A stretch of DNA of 21,460 nt from Pseudomonadota bacterium (GCA_023427945.1 JAEYZR010000128.1:1-21460); one strand, 5' to 3'. Positions 8,637 to 16,249 are shown, numbered from the stretch's first letter. Made by a program: numbers and translations. Notes: generated by a model from the sequence alone, not told the origin.

Positions 8637-8746
8637 TGCCGCTCTTTAGACGGGACACCAAATAAGTTTGGTCTGAGAAAGCAGTATAAACGTGCGGGTT
8701 GGCCGGCACAGCCCCCCGCTTCGCTCAACTTGATTCAAGCCTAATC
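8637..8746. promoter_or_regulatory. Divergent intergenic region between the deacetylase and wssH
   Basis: The two genes are transcribed away from each other across 110 bases, so promoters for both should lie here. A plus-strand TATAAA at 8685-8690 overlaps a minus-strand TATACT (8688-8683). Either could be a -10 element, but I found no convincing -35 at normal spacing. The region also holds a 16-bp dyad (8657-8672) and an 11-bp palindrome, CTTGATTCAAG (8729-8739), just before the wssH start. wssH has no strong Shine-Dalgarno sequence. Confidence 0.55.
8657..8672. promoter_or_regulatory. Operator-like dyad ACCAAA-TAAG-TTTGGT
   Basis: ACCAAA (8657-8662) and TTTGGT (8667-8672) are perfect inverted half-sites with a four-base spacer. 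The dyad is 20 bases upstream of the deacetylase start and close to the candidate -10 elements, a suitable place for a repressor or activator controlling one or both divergent genes. No regulator is encoded in the window. Confidence 0.4.
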
Positions 8747-10153
8747 ATGGTTTTCGCATCGCTGGAGTTTCTGACGCTGTTTCTTCCAGCGTTTCTGATC
8801 ATCTATGCCCTGGTGCCGGCGAGCTGGCGCAATGCCACGCTGCTGTTCTCCAGCTGGATCTTCTATGGCTGGTGGAGCCCGATCTACCTGCTGATGTTCA
8901 TTTTCCTGATACTGGTGGGTTGGGTCGGTGGCATGGTCATCGAACGGGGTGGCCATACCGCCGCCCGGGGCTGGGCCCTGGCCGGGTTCATTACCCTGAA
9001 TATCGGCACGTTGTGCTGGTACAAGTACGCGAACATCCTGGTGGAAACCACGAATACGGTGCTGGTGCACGCCGGGGCGATGCCGATCGAATGGCAGCGG
9101 GTCGCCCTGCCCATCGGATTGTCCTTCATCGTGCTGCAATCGATCTCCTACCTGATCGATGTCTATCGCCGCACGGTCGATGTCGATCGCAGCTTCATTT
9201 CCTTTGGTGCCTATCAGTCGATGTTCGTGCATCTGATTGCCGGGCCCATCATTCGTTACGACTGGGTCAAGCGGGAGCTGCAATCGCGCCCGTTCGACTG
9301 GTCGACCTTCTCGCTGGGCGCGCGTCGCTTCATGATCGGCATCAGCATGAAAGTGCTGATCGGTGACACGCTGGCGCCCGTCGTCGATGTGGCGTTTGCC
9401 ACCTCCAACCCGAGCTTCCTCGATGCGTGGATAGGCTGCCTGGCCTACAGCCTGCAACTGTTCTTCGACTTCGCTGGCTACAGCGCAATGGCCATCGGCC
9501 TGGGCCAGATGCTGGGCTTTCGCTTCCCCGAGAACTTCAACCACCCGTATCTGGCCATCAGCATCCAGGATTTCTGGCGGCGCTGGCACCTGTCGCTCTC
9601 CAGCTGGATTCGCGATTACCTTTACATTCCTCTGGGCGGCAGCCGCCTGGGCGAGGTGCGCACCTACGTCAACCTCTTCCTGACGATGGCGATTGCCGGA
9701 CTCTGGCACGGCGGCGACACCTGGAACTTTCTGCTGTGGGGCATGGCACATGGCCTGGCCTTGTGTATCGCACGGGCCTGGGGTCGCACCACGTTCGTGC
9801 AGCCGGCGCTGTGGCTCTCACGCCTCGTCACATTGCTGTTTGTCGTGATGGCCTGGACGATCTTCCGTGCGCACTCCTTCGATCAGGCCATGCACATGTA
9901 CAGCGGACAGCTTGGCATGAACGGTTTCGGTCTGGGCGATGCGCTGCATGTGGCCCTGCGTCCGGCGCACATGCTCGCGTTTACGCTGGGGATCGCCTGC
10001 ATCGTGGCACCCGCCATGCGCCAGCGCCTGGAGCGCCGCGTGCCCATGCCCATCCAGACACTGTTTGGTCTGTGGCCACTGTTTGCGTTTCTCCTGTCCT
10101 TCGCGCTGATCGCCAGCCGTGGCGCGGTGCCCTTTCTTTACTTCCAGTTCTGA
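8747..10153 (+). CDS. wssH: MBOAT-family polysaccharide O-acetyltransferase (AlgI-like, WssH type)
   Basis: This 468-residue integral inner-membrane protein is thought to move acetyl groups from a cytoplasmic donor across the membrane for polymer O-acetylation. The start at ATG 8747 gives 'MVFASLEFLTLFLPAFLIIY', the usual AlgI-type N-terminus. The sixteen residues upstream in frame are not conserved in character. Hallmarks are 'YLIDVYRR' (135-142), 'DFAGYSAMAIGLG' (241-253), 'FWRRWHLSLSSWIRDYLY' with His281, and 'LWHGGDTWNFLLWGMAHG' with His321, the probable catalytic MBOAT histidine. About ten membrane segments can be traced. It overlaps the next gene by one base (TGATG). It is separated from wssF-wssG by the opposing deacetylase gene, so it needs its own promoter. 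Confidence 0.93.
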   Translation: MVFASLEFLTLFLPAFLIIYALVPASWRNATLLFSSWIFYGWWSPIYLLMFIFLILVGWVGGMVIERGGHTAARGWALAGFITLNIGTLCWYKYANILVETTNTVLVHAGAMPIEWQRVALPIGLSFIVLQSISYLIDVYRRTVDVDRSFISFGAYQSMFVHLIAGPIIRYDWVKRELQSRPFDWSTFSLGARRFMIGISMKVLIGDTLAPVVDVAFATSNPSFLDAWIGCLAYSLQLFFDFAGYSAMAIGLGQMLGFRFPENFNHPYLAISIQDFWRRWHLSLSSWIRDYLYIPLGGSRLGEVRTYVNLFLTMAIAGLWHGGDTWNFLLWGMAHGLALCIARAWGRTTFVQPALWLSRLVTLLFVVMAWTIFRAHSFDQAMHMYSGQLGMNGFGLGDALHVALRPAHMLAFTLGIACIVAPAMRQRLERRVPMPIQTLFGLWPLFAFLLSFALIASRGAVPFLYFQF

Positions 10154-11337
10154 TGACCCAGACGCCCCTGCCCCCGCCGCCACCGACCCAGCCGGTGACC
10201 TGGCTCGCTCGTTTGACCAGCCCGGTTGCAGGCGTCTGCCTGTCCGGCTTCATGCTGCTGGGCCTGGTCACCACGGTCTACAGTGTCGCAACGGACCAAC
10301 TCGACCTGTTTCCCAAACCACCCACCTGGGCATCGTTTCTGGACGGTCGCGTCACCCAGGGCATTGCCGATGCGCTGGCTGGCGCGCCTGTGCCGCGTGA
10401 ATCGGCCAGCATCGAACGCGGCCTGAGCTGGATGGCCATCGGCGATCTCGGCGCCCGTGTGCGACAGGGCTGCGATAACTGGCTGTTCCTGAACGACGAA
10501 CTCAGGCCGCACGCACAGGGTGAAGCCAACGCACAGGCTCGGGTGCAGGACGTCCTGCGCGTGCAAAAGCGATTGGCCGCCCAGTCGAGCCGTCTGCTGG
10601 TCGTTGTCGTTCCCGATAAAAGCCGCATGGAAAACGCCCACCTGTGCGGCTTGTACCGCCCGGCGGCATTCGATTCACGGGTAGCGGACTGGGTCCGGAT
10701 GCTCACCGCGGCCGGTGTCGAGGTCATGGATCTGCAGCCCGCACTGATGAAGACCGCGGCGCCCGAGGCTCGCGAAGACAATGGCCCTGGCGCGTTCTAT
10801 CGCACCGATACACACTGGAATGAACGTGGCGCGCAAAGTGCGGCCCAGGCCGTCGCCCTGAAAGTGGCTTCATTGGGCATCACGCCGGTCCCCAGTGTGC
10901 ACTATCGGTTGCAACCCCAGGTGGCTGCACCGCGTCCAGGTGATCTGGTCCGCCTTGCCGGTATCGACAAGCTTCCCGCCTCGCGCCAGCCGCGCACCGA
11001 TGTGCAGCAGGCCACCGTCTTCACGGACAAGGAAGCCGCCGCAGGCGGCGCTGCGGCGCAGACTGAAGAAGACCTCTTTGGCGATGCCAAGACACCCAAC
11101 ATAGCCGTCATCGGCACGTCCTATTCGCGCACCTCGAATTTTGTGCCCTGGTTGCAGGCCGCACTGAATACGCGGCTGGTGAACGCCGCCGTGGACGGAG
11201 GCGACTTCTCCGGCTCTGCGCGGCAGTATTTCCAGAGTCCGACGTTCAAGGAAACGCCGCCGGCGCTGGTCATCTGGGAGATTCCTGAACGTGTGCTGCA
11301 AATGCCGCGCGAGGCCGATGACATCGGTTGGAAATGA
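10153..11337 (+). CDS. wssI: AlgJ/AlgX-like membrane-anchored SGNH acetyltransferase (WssI type)
   Basis: This 394-residue protein has a Pro-rich cytoplasmic N-terminus ('TPLPPPPPTQP'), one membrane anchor (about 22-45) and a periplasmic ALGX/ALGJ SGNH-like domain. The family triad is visible: Asp219 and His221 in 'YRTDTHWNERG', and Ser323 in 'VIGTSYSRTSNF'. 'GCDNWLFLNDEL' (106-117) is the conserved entry to the domain. In alginate systems AlgJ and AlgX act after AlgI in acetyl transfer; WssI is the cellulose counterpart. ATG 10153 overlaps the wssH stop, and there is no strong ribosome site, so translation is probably coupled. The open frame continues upstream to 9427 but only as a shadow of wssH. 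An Ala/Gly/Glu-rich insertion (about 293-312) precedes the serine motif and is probably a flexible loop. Confidence 0.88.
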   Translation: MTQTPLPPPPPTQPVTWLARLTSPVAGVCLSGFMLLGLVTTVYSVATDQLDLFPKPPTWASFLDGRVTQGIADALAGAPVPRESASIERGLSWMAIGDLGARVRQGCDNWLFLNDELRPHAQGEANAQARVQDVLRVQKRLAAQSSRLLVVVVPDKSRMENAHLCGLYRPAAFDSRVADWVRMLTAAGVEVMDLQPALMKTAAPEAREDNGPGAFYRTDTHWNERGAQSAAQAVALKVASLGITPVPSVHYRLQPQVAAPRPGDLVRLAGIDKLPASRQPRTDVQQATVFTDKEAAAGGAAAQTEEDLFGDAKTPNIAVIGTSYSRTSNFVPWLQAALNTRLVNAAVDGGDFSGSARQYFQSPTFKETPPALVIWEIPERVLQMPREADDIGWK

Positions 11338-11500
11338 GCGATTTCGGCAAATCATAAGCCCCCGTTCTTAAATCTGGAATAGCATCCGCCGTCAGGCGTG
11401 GCATGCTCGCATTGGGATCGAGTCAGGGAGACAACTGACCGATCGGACGGCGCGAACCCTATCGGGTGAGCACCTTGCAGCACCAATCGAGGAGACACGG
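11338..11500 (+). promoter_or_regulatory. Intergenic region upstream of the ABC transporter operon
   Basis: These 163 bases separate the cellulose genes from the transporter operon and should contain its promoter and the end of the wss transcript. A GAGGAG site (11489-11494) precedes ATG 11501. An 8-bp palindrome CCGATCGG lies at 11439-11446 and a small ACCC-TATC-GGGT dyad at 11456-11467. I could not pick out a convincing -35/-10 pair or a T-rich terminator. Confidence 0.45.
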
Positions 11501-12820
11501 ATGACCTTCAAGACAAGCCTGATGAGGCAACTGCTCGCGCTTGCCGCGACCGCGTGCGCCATAGTGGGTACCAGCGCCCATGCGCAAGACAAACCTGCCG
11601 AACTGAAAGTAGGCATTTCGACCTTCACGTCGGGATCAGCCTCGGTGTTTGGCGTGCCGGGCAAAGCGGCTGCCGAAATCCTGATCGAAAAAATGAACGC
11701 AAGTGGCGGCATTGGTGGCGCCAAGGTCGTGCCCTCCTGGATCGACGAAGGCGTGGGCGGCGATCGACTGCTTTCGGAATACCGGCGCCTGGTGCAAGAG
11801 CAAGGCGTGAAGGTCATGCTTGCAACCATTTCCAGCGGAAACTGCCTGATCGTGGCACCGGTCGCGGAAGATCTGAAAGTGCTCAACCTGGCATGGGACT
11901 GCGGCACTGAAAAGTTGCTGGAAGAGGCCAAGCGCAAGTACGTGGTGCGCCCGGCAGGCAACGCCACGACCGAGATGATGGCCACACTGGTCTATCTGCT
12001 CAAGAACAAGCCCGACTTCAAGACCGTCGCCATCGTTAACCAGGATTACTCCTGGGGACGCGACTCGCGTGACATCCTGGTCGATGCCCTGTCGGTCATG
12101 AAGCCCGATGTGAAGATCGTGGCCGAAATGTTCCCCAAATTCGGTGCGGCCGATTTTTCCACTGAGATCAGCCGCCTGCAGGCCTTGCGCCCCGACGTCA
12201 TCATTTCCACCTCATGGGGTGGCGATCTGGACACCTTCGTTCGACAGGCCGCACAGCGCAACCTTTTCAGCCGTTCGACATTCGTGCTGCCACTGGCCGA
12301 AAGCTCGATCGAACGCCTGGGCACGGTCTTGCCTGAGGGCGTGATCGTGGGTGGGCGTGGCGACCACTACTTCCTGCATCCCGAAACGCGCAACGATCCG
12401 GACCACCTTGCCTTCATCAAGGCATTCAAGGAAAAGACCGGCGCCTATCCGATCTATCCGACTTATCACATGGCCCAGTCGCTCGCTGCCTTGAAAGCGG
12501 GTTACGAAAAGGCGATTGCCGACAATGGCGGCAAATGGCCGGAAGTCGAGCAGGTGGCGCAGGCCATCCGTTCACTGACCTTCAAAGGCTACGGCCGCCC
12601 GATCACCATGCGTGAAGACGGTCAGGGCATGGAAGCCCAGTTGCTGGGCACGACCAAGAAAGTGGCGGAGTTTCCCTTCCCGGTCATGGACAACATGATG
12701 ATCGTGCCCGCCGAGATCGTCACCCCGCCGGTCGGCCAGCTCACCCATGACTGGATCAAGACGGTGAAGTCCGATCTGATCAACAACGACCAGATCAAGA
12801 CGTTCTCCTACAAGCCTTGA
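11501..12820 (+). CDS. Periplasmic substrate-binding protein of a HAAT (branched-chain amino acid type) ABC importer
   Basis: This 439-residue protein has a signal peptide (about 1-28, ending 'SAHAQ') and then a periplasmic type I binding fold of the LivJ/LivK/AmiC class. Typical features are 'LKVGISTFTSG' at the mature N-terminus, 'INxxGG'-like 'MNASGGIGGAKV' (65-76), and a Cys115/Cys134 pair in the position of the small disulfide loop of Liv-type proteins. A good ribosome site (GAGGAG, 11489-11494) precedes the ATG. It begins the operon livH-livM-livG-livF followed by three dehydrogenases, so the ligand is probably the substrate or precursor of those enzymes rather than leucine or valine. 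The ligand cannot be read from sequence. Confidence 0.92.
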   Translation: MTFKTSLMRQLLALAATACAIVGTSAHAQDKPAELKVGISTFTSGSASVFGVPGKAAAEILIEKMNASGGIGGAKVVPSWIDEGVGGDRLLSEYRRLVQEQGVKVMLATISSGNCLIVAPVAEDLKVLNLAWDCGTEKLLEEAKRKYVVRPAGNATTEMMATLVYLLKNKPDFKTVAIVNQDYSWGRDSRDILVDALSVMKPDVKIVAEMFPKFGAADFSTEISRLQALRPDVIISTSWGGDLDTFVRQAAQRNLFSRSTFVLPLAESSIERLGTVLPEGVIVGGRGDHYFLHPETRNDPDHLAFIKAFKEKTGAYPIYPTYHMAQSLAALKAGYEKAIADNGGKWPEVEQVAQAIRSLTFKGYGRPITMREDGQGMEAQLLGTTKKVAEFPFPVMDNMMIVPAEIVTPPVGQLTHDWIKTVKSDLINNDQIKTFSYKP

Positions 12821-12830
12821 CAGGACCTGG

Positions 12831-12863
12831 GCAGGGACTGCGTCTGTCACCAGACGCACCTGC
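12831..12863 (+). promoter_or_regulatory. Strong hairpin downstream of the binding-protein gene
   Basis: TGCGTCTG (12839-12846) and CAGACGCA (12851-12858) pair perfectly around a TCAC loop. GCAGG (12831-12835) and CCTGC (12859-12863) extend the stem across a three-base bulge. No T-run follows, so complete termination is unlikely. In ABC operons such a structure can protect the 3' end of the binding-protein mRNA or reduce read-through into the permease genes. Confidence 0.6.
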
Positions 12864-12873
12864 CTGCCTCATG

Positions 12874-12887
12874 CCGGCCAAGGCCGG
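12874..12887 (+). promoter_or_regulatory. Second GC-rich hairpin before livH
   Basis: CCGGCC (12874-12879) and GGCCGG (12882-12887) form an inverted repeat with almost no loop, 10 bases after the first hairpin and 26 bases before ATG 12914. It may act with the first as a processing or attenuation element. Confidence 0.45.
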
Positions 12888-12913
12888 TGAACGGCTGACT
12901 CGCGGGAGCCAAT

Positions 12914-13819
12914 ATGCCGATCGATCTCGTTTTGCTTGCCACGCTGGACGGCATCTCCTATGCCGCCCTGCTCTTTCTTGTTGCCCTGGGACTGACACTG
13001 ATCTTTGGTGTCATGCGCATTCTGAACGTCGCCCACGGCAGTTTGTATGCATGCGGCGGCTACATGGCCGCCACGCTGGGCCTCTGGATCACCCAGAGCA
13101 ACAGCCCGGCGTGGCTTGCCTTGCCTGCTCTTTTCCTGGCGGCCATCGTCGTGGGCGGCCTGCTGGGCAGCATTCTGGAGATCGGCCTGCTGCGCCGCAT
13201 CCTGGACAAAGACCCGATTCTGCAACTGCTGGTGACCTTCGCCGCCTTCATGATCCTGGAGGACTTGCAGCGACTGATCTGGGGATCACAACCCGTTTTC
13301 GTCTCCAACGTCGTCGACCAGTTGGGCACGGCAGAGGTACTGGGCATCGTCTATACGCGCTACCAACTGATGGTCCTGCCACTGGTGGCAGCGCTGGCCT
13401 ATTTTGCGTTGCGCTATTTTCTGTCGCACACGCGTACCGGACGACAGGTCACCGCCGTCACATTCAATCGTGAGATCGCCATCGCGATGGGCGTGAATGC
13501 GCCACGCGTGCTGCTGGTGACATTCATATGCGGTGCCGTGCTCGGCGCACTTGGCGGCGCACTGGCCTCGCCCATCACTTCGCTGGTGCCGGGTGTCGGG
13601 GCAGACATGATCGTACTGTCCTTCGCTGTCGTCGCCACGGCCGGCCTGGGGCACCTGGGCGGCGCTGCCATCACCGCCTTGCTGATCGGGCTGGCACGCG
13701 CATTCGCCATCTACCTTTATCCCGAACTCGAAGTGCTTGCCCCCTACCTGATCATGGTGCTGGTGCTGCTCATCCGCCCGCAAGGCATGTTCGCCGACGT
13801 CCAGGCAAGGAGAGTGTGA
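12914..13819 (+). CDS. livH: HAAT-type ABC transporter permease, LivH family
   Basis: This 301-residue, very hydrophobic inner-membrane permease forms the translocation channel with the LivM-like protein. The N-terminal 'GLTLIFGVMRILNVAHGSLYACGGYMAA' pattern is the LivH hallmark. The cytoplasmic coupling loop appears as 'SHTRTGRQVTAVTFNREIAIAMGVN'. A Gly-rich helix pair follows ('LGALGGALASPI'), and the protein ends 'LLIRPQGMF', typical of the family. A GGGAG site stands 5 bases before the ATG. The last base of its TGA stop is the first base of the livM ATG (TGATG). The symbol reflects family membership, not a proven leucine substrate. Confidence 0.93.
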   Translation: MPIDLVLLATLDGISYAALLFLVALGLTLIFGVMRILNVAHGSLYACGGYMAATLGLWITQSNSPAWLALPALFLAAIVVGGLLGSILEIGLLRRILDKDPILQLLVTFAAFMILEDLQRLIWGSQPVFVSNVVDQLGTAEVLGIVYTRYQLMVLPLVAALAYFALRYFLSHTRTGRQVTAVTFNREIAIAMGVNAPRVLLVTFICGAVLGALGGALASPITSLVPGVGADMIVLSFAVVATAGLGHLGGAAITALLIGLARAFAIYLYPELEVLAPYLIMVLVLLIRPQGMFADVQARRV

Positions 13820-14790
13820 TGCGTATACGTCTGATCGTGGCAGTTCTTGTGGCGGCGGCATTGCTGCTTCCGCATGCTCAACCCTGGCTGAAGACGCCAT
13901 TCATCATGGCGCTGGCCAACGGCCTGGCCGTGCTGGGCGCCATCATCCTCATCCGGGCCGGACAGGTTTCCTTCGGCAGCGCGATGTTCGCCTGCTTCGC
14001 CGGCTATGCCGTCACCTTTGCCGCACGCCTGTGGCAATGGGACGCACTGGTTCTCATCACCGTGGGGACAACGGCCGGCGCGCTCCTGGGTGCGCTGGTA
14101 GGCCTGTTCATGGTGCGTTACCGGGGCATCTTCTTCGGCATGTTGAACCTGGCGTTTTCGATGGTGCTGTTCTCCATCATCGTCAAATTCAGCCGTATCA
14201 CCAATGGCACCGACGGCTTGCGCCTGCCCCGCCCGACCATTGCCGGCATGACGCTGGAACGGGATGTGTACGAATCGGTACTGCTGGTGATCGCCGTACT
14301 TGGCGCCGCCTTGTGCGGCTGGCTGGTCCAGCGTTATTTCCGCTCCGCCGCGGGCCAGACGCTGGCCGCCATCAAGACCAACGAAACACGCCTGGAATAC
14401 CTGGGCATTTCGCCCAAGCGCGTGTTCTGGGTCGGCTATGTCATTGCTGCTGCGCTGTGTGGACTGGGCGGCAGCCTGTTCGCATTGACCCAGGGACTGG
14501 TCACACCTGAAATGGGTTACTGGGTGCGTTCGGCGGAGATTGTGTTCATCGCCATCCTGGGCGGTGCCGGCCATGCACTGGGTGCCTTCCTGGGCGCATT
14601 CGTGTTCGAGTTTGCCAAGCTCTATCTGGCTGCATACCTGCAGGGCGCGTGGCAGATGGCATTGGGCATCGTGCTCCTGATCATCATTTTTGCCGCCCCT
14701 GCCGGTTTGTTCGGCCTGGTGGCGCGGCTGTTGCCCGGCAGTCGTGCCGCCAGCAGCGTGAGCCCTCTCAGCAAAGGAGCCCGCCCATGA
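13819..14790 (+). CDS. livM: HAAT-type ABC transporter permease, LivM family
   Basis: This 323-residue inner-membrane permease is the partner of LivH. The start at ATG 13819 overlaps the livH stop and is preceded by AGGAGA (13808-13813). The frame continues upstream to 13528 only as a shadow of livH. Family features are 'NGLAVLGAIILIRAGQVSFGSAMFACFAGY' near the N-terminus, 'ITNGTDGLRLP' (close to the family's 'xTGGxxGL' element), the coupling loop 'SAAGQTLAAIKTNETRLEYLGI', and 'GGAGHALGAFLGAFVF'. The C-terminus ends in a short polar tail. It overlaps livG by ATGA (14787-14790). Confidence 0.93.
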   Translation: MRIRLIVAVLVAAALLLPHAQPWLKTPFIMALANGLAVLGAIILIRAGQVSFGSAMFACFAGYAVTFAARLWQWDALVLITVGTTAGALLGALVGLFMVRYRGIFFGMLNLAFSMVLFSIIVKFSRITNGTDGLRLPRPTIAGMTLERDVYESVLLVIAVLGAALCGWLVQRYFRSAAGQTLAAIKTNETRLEYLGISPKRVFWVGYVIAAALCGLGGSLFALTQGLVTPEMGYWVRSAEIVFIAILGGAGHALGAFLGAFVFEFAKLYLAAYLQGAWQMALGIVLLIIIFAAPAGLFGLVARLLPGSRAASSVSPLSKGARP

Positions 14791-15539
14791 CCCGCCCCCT
14801 GCTTCAGACGCGCGGATTGAGTCTTTCCTTCGGTGGCGTGACCGCTGCCGACAACATCGACTTCGAACTGCACGAGGGTGAATGCCTGGCAGTCGTCGGC
14901 CAGAACGGTGCAGGCAAGACCACGTTCATCAATATCTGCACGGGTTATCTGAAACCGACATCCGGCAGCGTCACCTTCGAAGGCCAGGACATCACCGGCA
15001 TGTCCTCGCGCCTGATCACACGCCGCGGGCTGTGCCGATCCTTTCAGATTCCACAGATCTTCACGGAGCACACCGTGCGCGAGTGCATGCTCATTGCCGC
15101 CTCCTCGCGCGCCTCGGCCATGAGCCTGCTGCGCCCTCTGGAACGCTCCGGCTACGCCAGCGAAGTCGACGCCACGCTGGAACTGGTGGGGCTGGCCGCG
15201 CGCGCGCATGATCGTGCCGATCTCTTGCCCGAGGGGCACCGCAAACTGCTCGACGTGGCGATGGCCCTGATGCTCAAGCCACGCCTGCTGATCATGGACG
15301 AACCGACCAGCGGAGTATCCAGCGAGGAAAAGCACGCCATCATGGAAACGTTGATGGCCGCCTTGAACGAACGTCGGGTGACCAGCATCTTCGTGGAACA
15401 CGACATCGATATCGTGCGCCGCTATGCCACCCGGCTGGCCGCCTGGATATCGGGACGCATCGCCGCCGACGGCGCACCGCAGGATGTGCTGCGCGACCCC
15501 GAGGTCATACGCAACGTGATCGGAGAGCAACCATGCTGA
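14787..15539 (+). CDS. livG: HAAT-type ABC transporter ATPase, LivG family, with altered signature motif
   Basis: This 250-residue cytoplasmic ATPase starts at ATG 14787, preceded by AAAGGAG (14774-14780). Walker A is GQNGAGKTT (38-46), the Q-loop Gln87 ('SFQIPQIF'), Walker B 'LLIMDEP' (167-173) and the H-loop His205 ('VEHDID'). The ABC signature is not LSGGQ but 'LPEGHRKLLD' (147-156). It is followed by 'EPTSGVSSEEK' rather than the common 'EPAAGLNP' style. That marks a distinct LivG subgroup and suggests unequal ATP sites in the LivG-LivF pair. It overlaps livF by 7 bases. Confidence 0.92.
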   Translation: MTRPLLQTRGLSLSFGGVTAADNIDFELHEGECLAVVGQNGAGKTTFINICTGYLKPTSGSVTFEGQDITGMSSRLITRRGLCRSFQIPQIFTEHTVRECMLIAASSRASAMSLLRPLERSGYASEVDATLELVGLAARAHDRADLLPEGHRKLLDVAMALMLKPRLLIMDEPTSGVSSEEKHAIMETLMAALNERRVTSIFVEHDIDIVRRYATRLAAWISGRIAADGAPQDVLRDPEVIRNVIGEQPC

Positions 15540-16243
15540 AGCTCGCCAACATTTCCGTGCAGATCGCCGGCATTTCGGTCCTGCGCAGCATCAGTGCAGA
15601 GATCCACAGCGGCGCGACAGTCGCGCTGGTGGGACGCAACGGCGCGGGCAAGACCACGCTGTTGCGCACCATCATGGGACTGACCGGGACGCATGGGGGC
15701 ACCATCGTCATGGGCGGCCAGGACATCAGCACGATGGCGCCGCACAAACGCCCTGCCCTGGGCATAGGCTACGCGCCAGAGAATCGTGTGCTGTTTCCCA
15801 ACTTCACCGTCGAAGAGAACCTGCGCTTTCCCTGCGAAGCCCAGGGACTGGACGCCCGTGCCACGGCAGCGCGCCTGGACGAAGTCCTGGACATCGTGCC
15901 CGAACTCAGGCCCATGCTGGCACGCTCGGCCGCGGCACTGTCGGGCGGGCAAGGCAAGATGGCCGCGCTGGGGCGGGCGCTGATGGTGGGCACCCGCCTG
16001 GTCATGCTCGACGAGCCTTTCCAGGGACTGGCACCCGTCCTGGCCCAGCAATACGGCGAGTCTCTGAAACGCCTGCACCAGGTGCGCCCGGAACTCGCCA
16101 TCCTCATCACCGAATCGAACAGCGCGTTGCTCAAGGACGTGCATAGTGAAACGCTGGGGCTGGAGCGCGGCGCCCTGGTGCCGCAACCCGCAGCGACGCC
16201 GCGGACCGAACCGGCCGCGGCCATGCCCATCGGAAACCTTTGA
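15533..16243 (+). CDS. livF: HAAT-type ABC transporter ATPase, LivF family
   Basis: This 236-residue cytoplasmic ATPase has Walker A GRNGAGKT (34-41), 'GIGYAPENRVLFPNFTVEENL' (LivF-type Q-loop region with Glu83), an intact LSGGQ signature (136-140, followed by GKM instead of the usual Arg-rich stretch) and Walker B 'LVMLDEPFQGLAP' (156-168). At the H-loop position, where typical LivF has 'VEQN', this protein has 'TESN' (193-196). The C-terminal 25 residues are Pro/Ala-rich and look non-structural. GGAGAG (15521-15526) precedes the ATG, which lies inside the end of livG. The aldehyde dehydrogenase start follows 11 bases after the stop. Confidence 0.92.
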   Translation: MLKLANISVQIAGISVLRSISAEIHSGATVALVGRNGAGKTTLLRTIMGLTGTHGGTIVMGGQDISTMAPHKRPALGIGYAPENRVLFPNFTVEENLRFPCEAQGLDARATAARLDEVLDIVPELRPMLARSAAALSGGQGKMAALGRALMVGTRLVMLDEPFQGLAPVLAQQYGESLKRLHQVRPELAILITESNSALLKDVHSETLGLERGALVPQPAATPRTEPAAAMPIGNL

Positions 16244-16244
16244 C

Positions 16245-16249
16245 AGGAG
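16245..16249 (+). promoter_or_regulatory. Ribosome binding site fixing the aldehyde dehydrogenase start
   Basis: AGGAG ends 5 bases before ATG 16255. A TTG at 16240, overlapping the livF stop, is the other in-frame start but has no such site. Confidence 0.75.

Noticed and set aside
7809..8744. A 311-codon plus-strand frame opposite the deacetylase
   Set aside because: It would bridge wssG and wssH on one strand, but its translation has no signal peptide, motif or hydrophobic pattern, while the minus-strand frame has every CE4 motif.
9427..10152. In-frame 242-codon upstream extension of the AlgJ-like gene
   Set aside because: It runs inside wssH in another frame and is Arg/Pro/His-rich. The ATG at 10153 gives a normal membrane anchor and a coupled start.
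11340..11353. Small hairpin GATTT-CGGC-AAATC just after wssI
   Set aside because: The five-base AT-rich stem is weak and no T-run follows, so I do not call it a terminator.
11398..11415. Sigma-54-like TGGCA...TTG string upstream of the transporter operon
   Set aside because: The spacing between the GG and GC elements does not fit the -24/-12 pattern.
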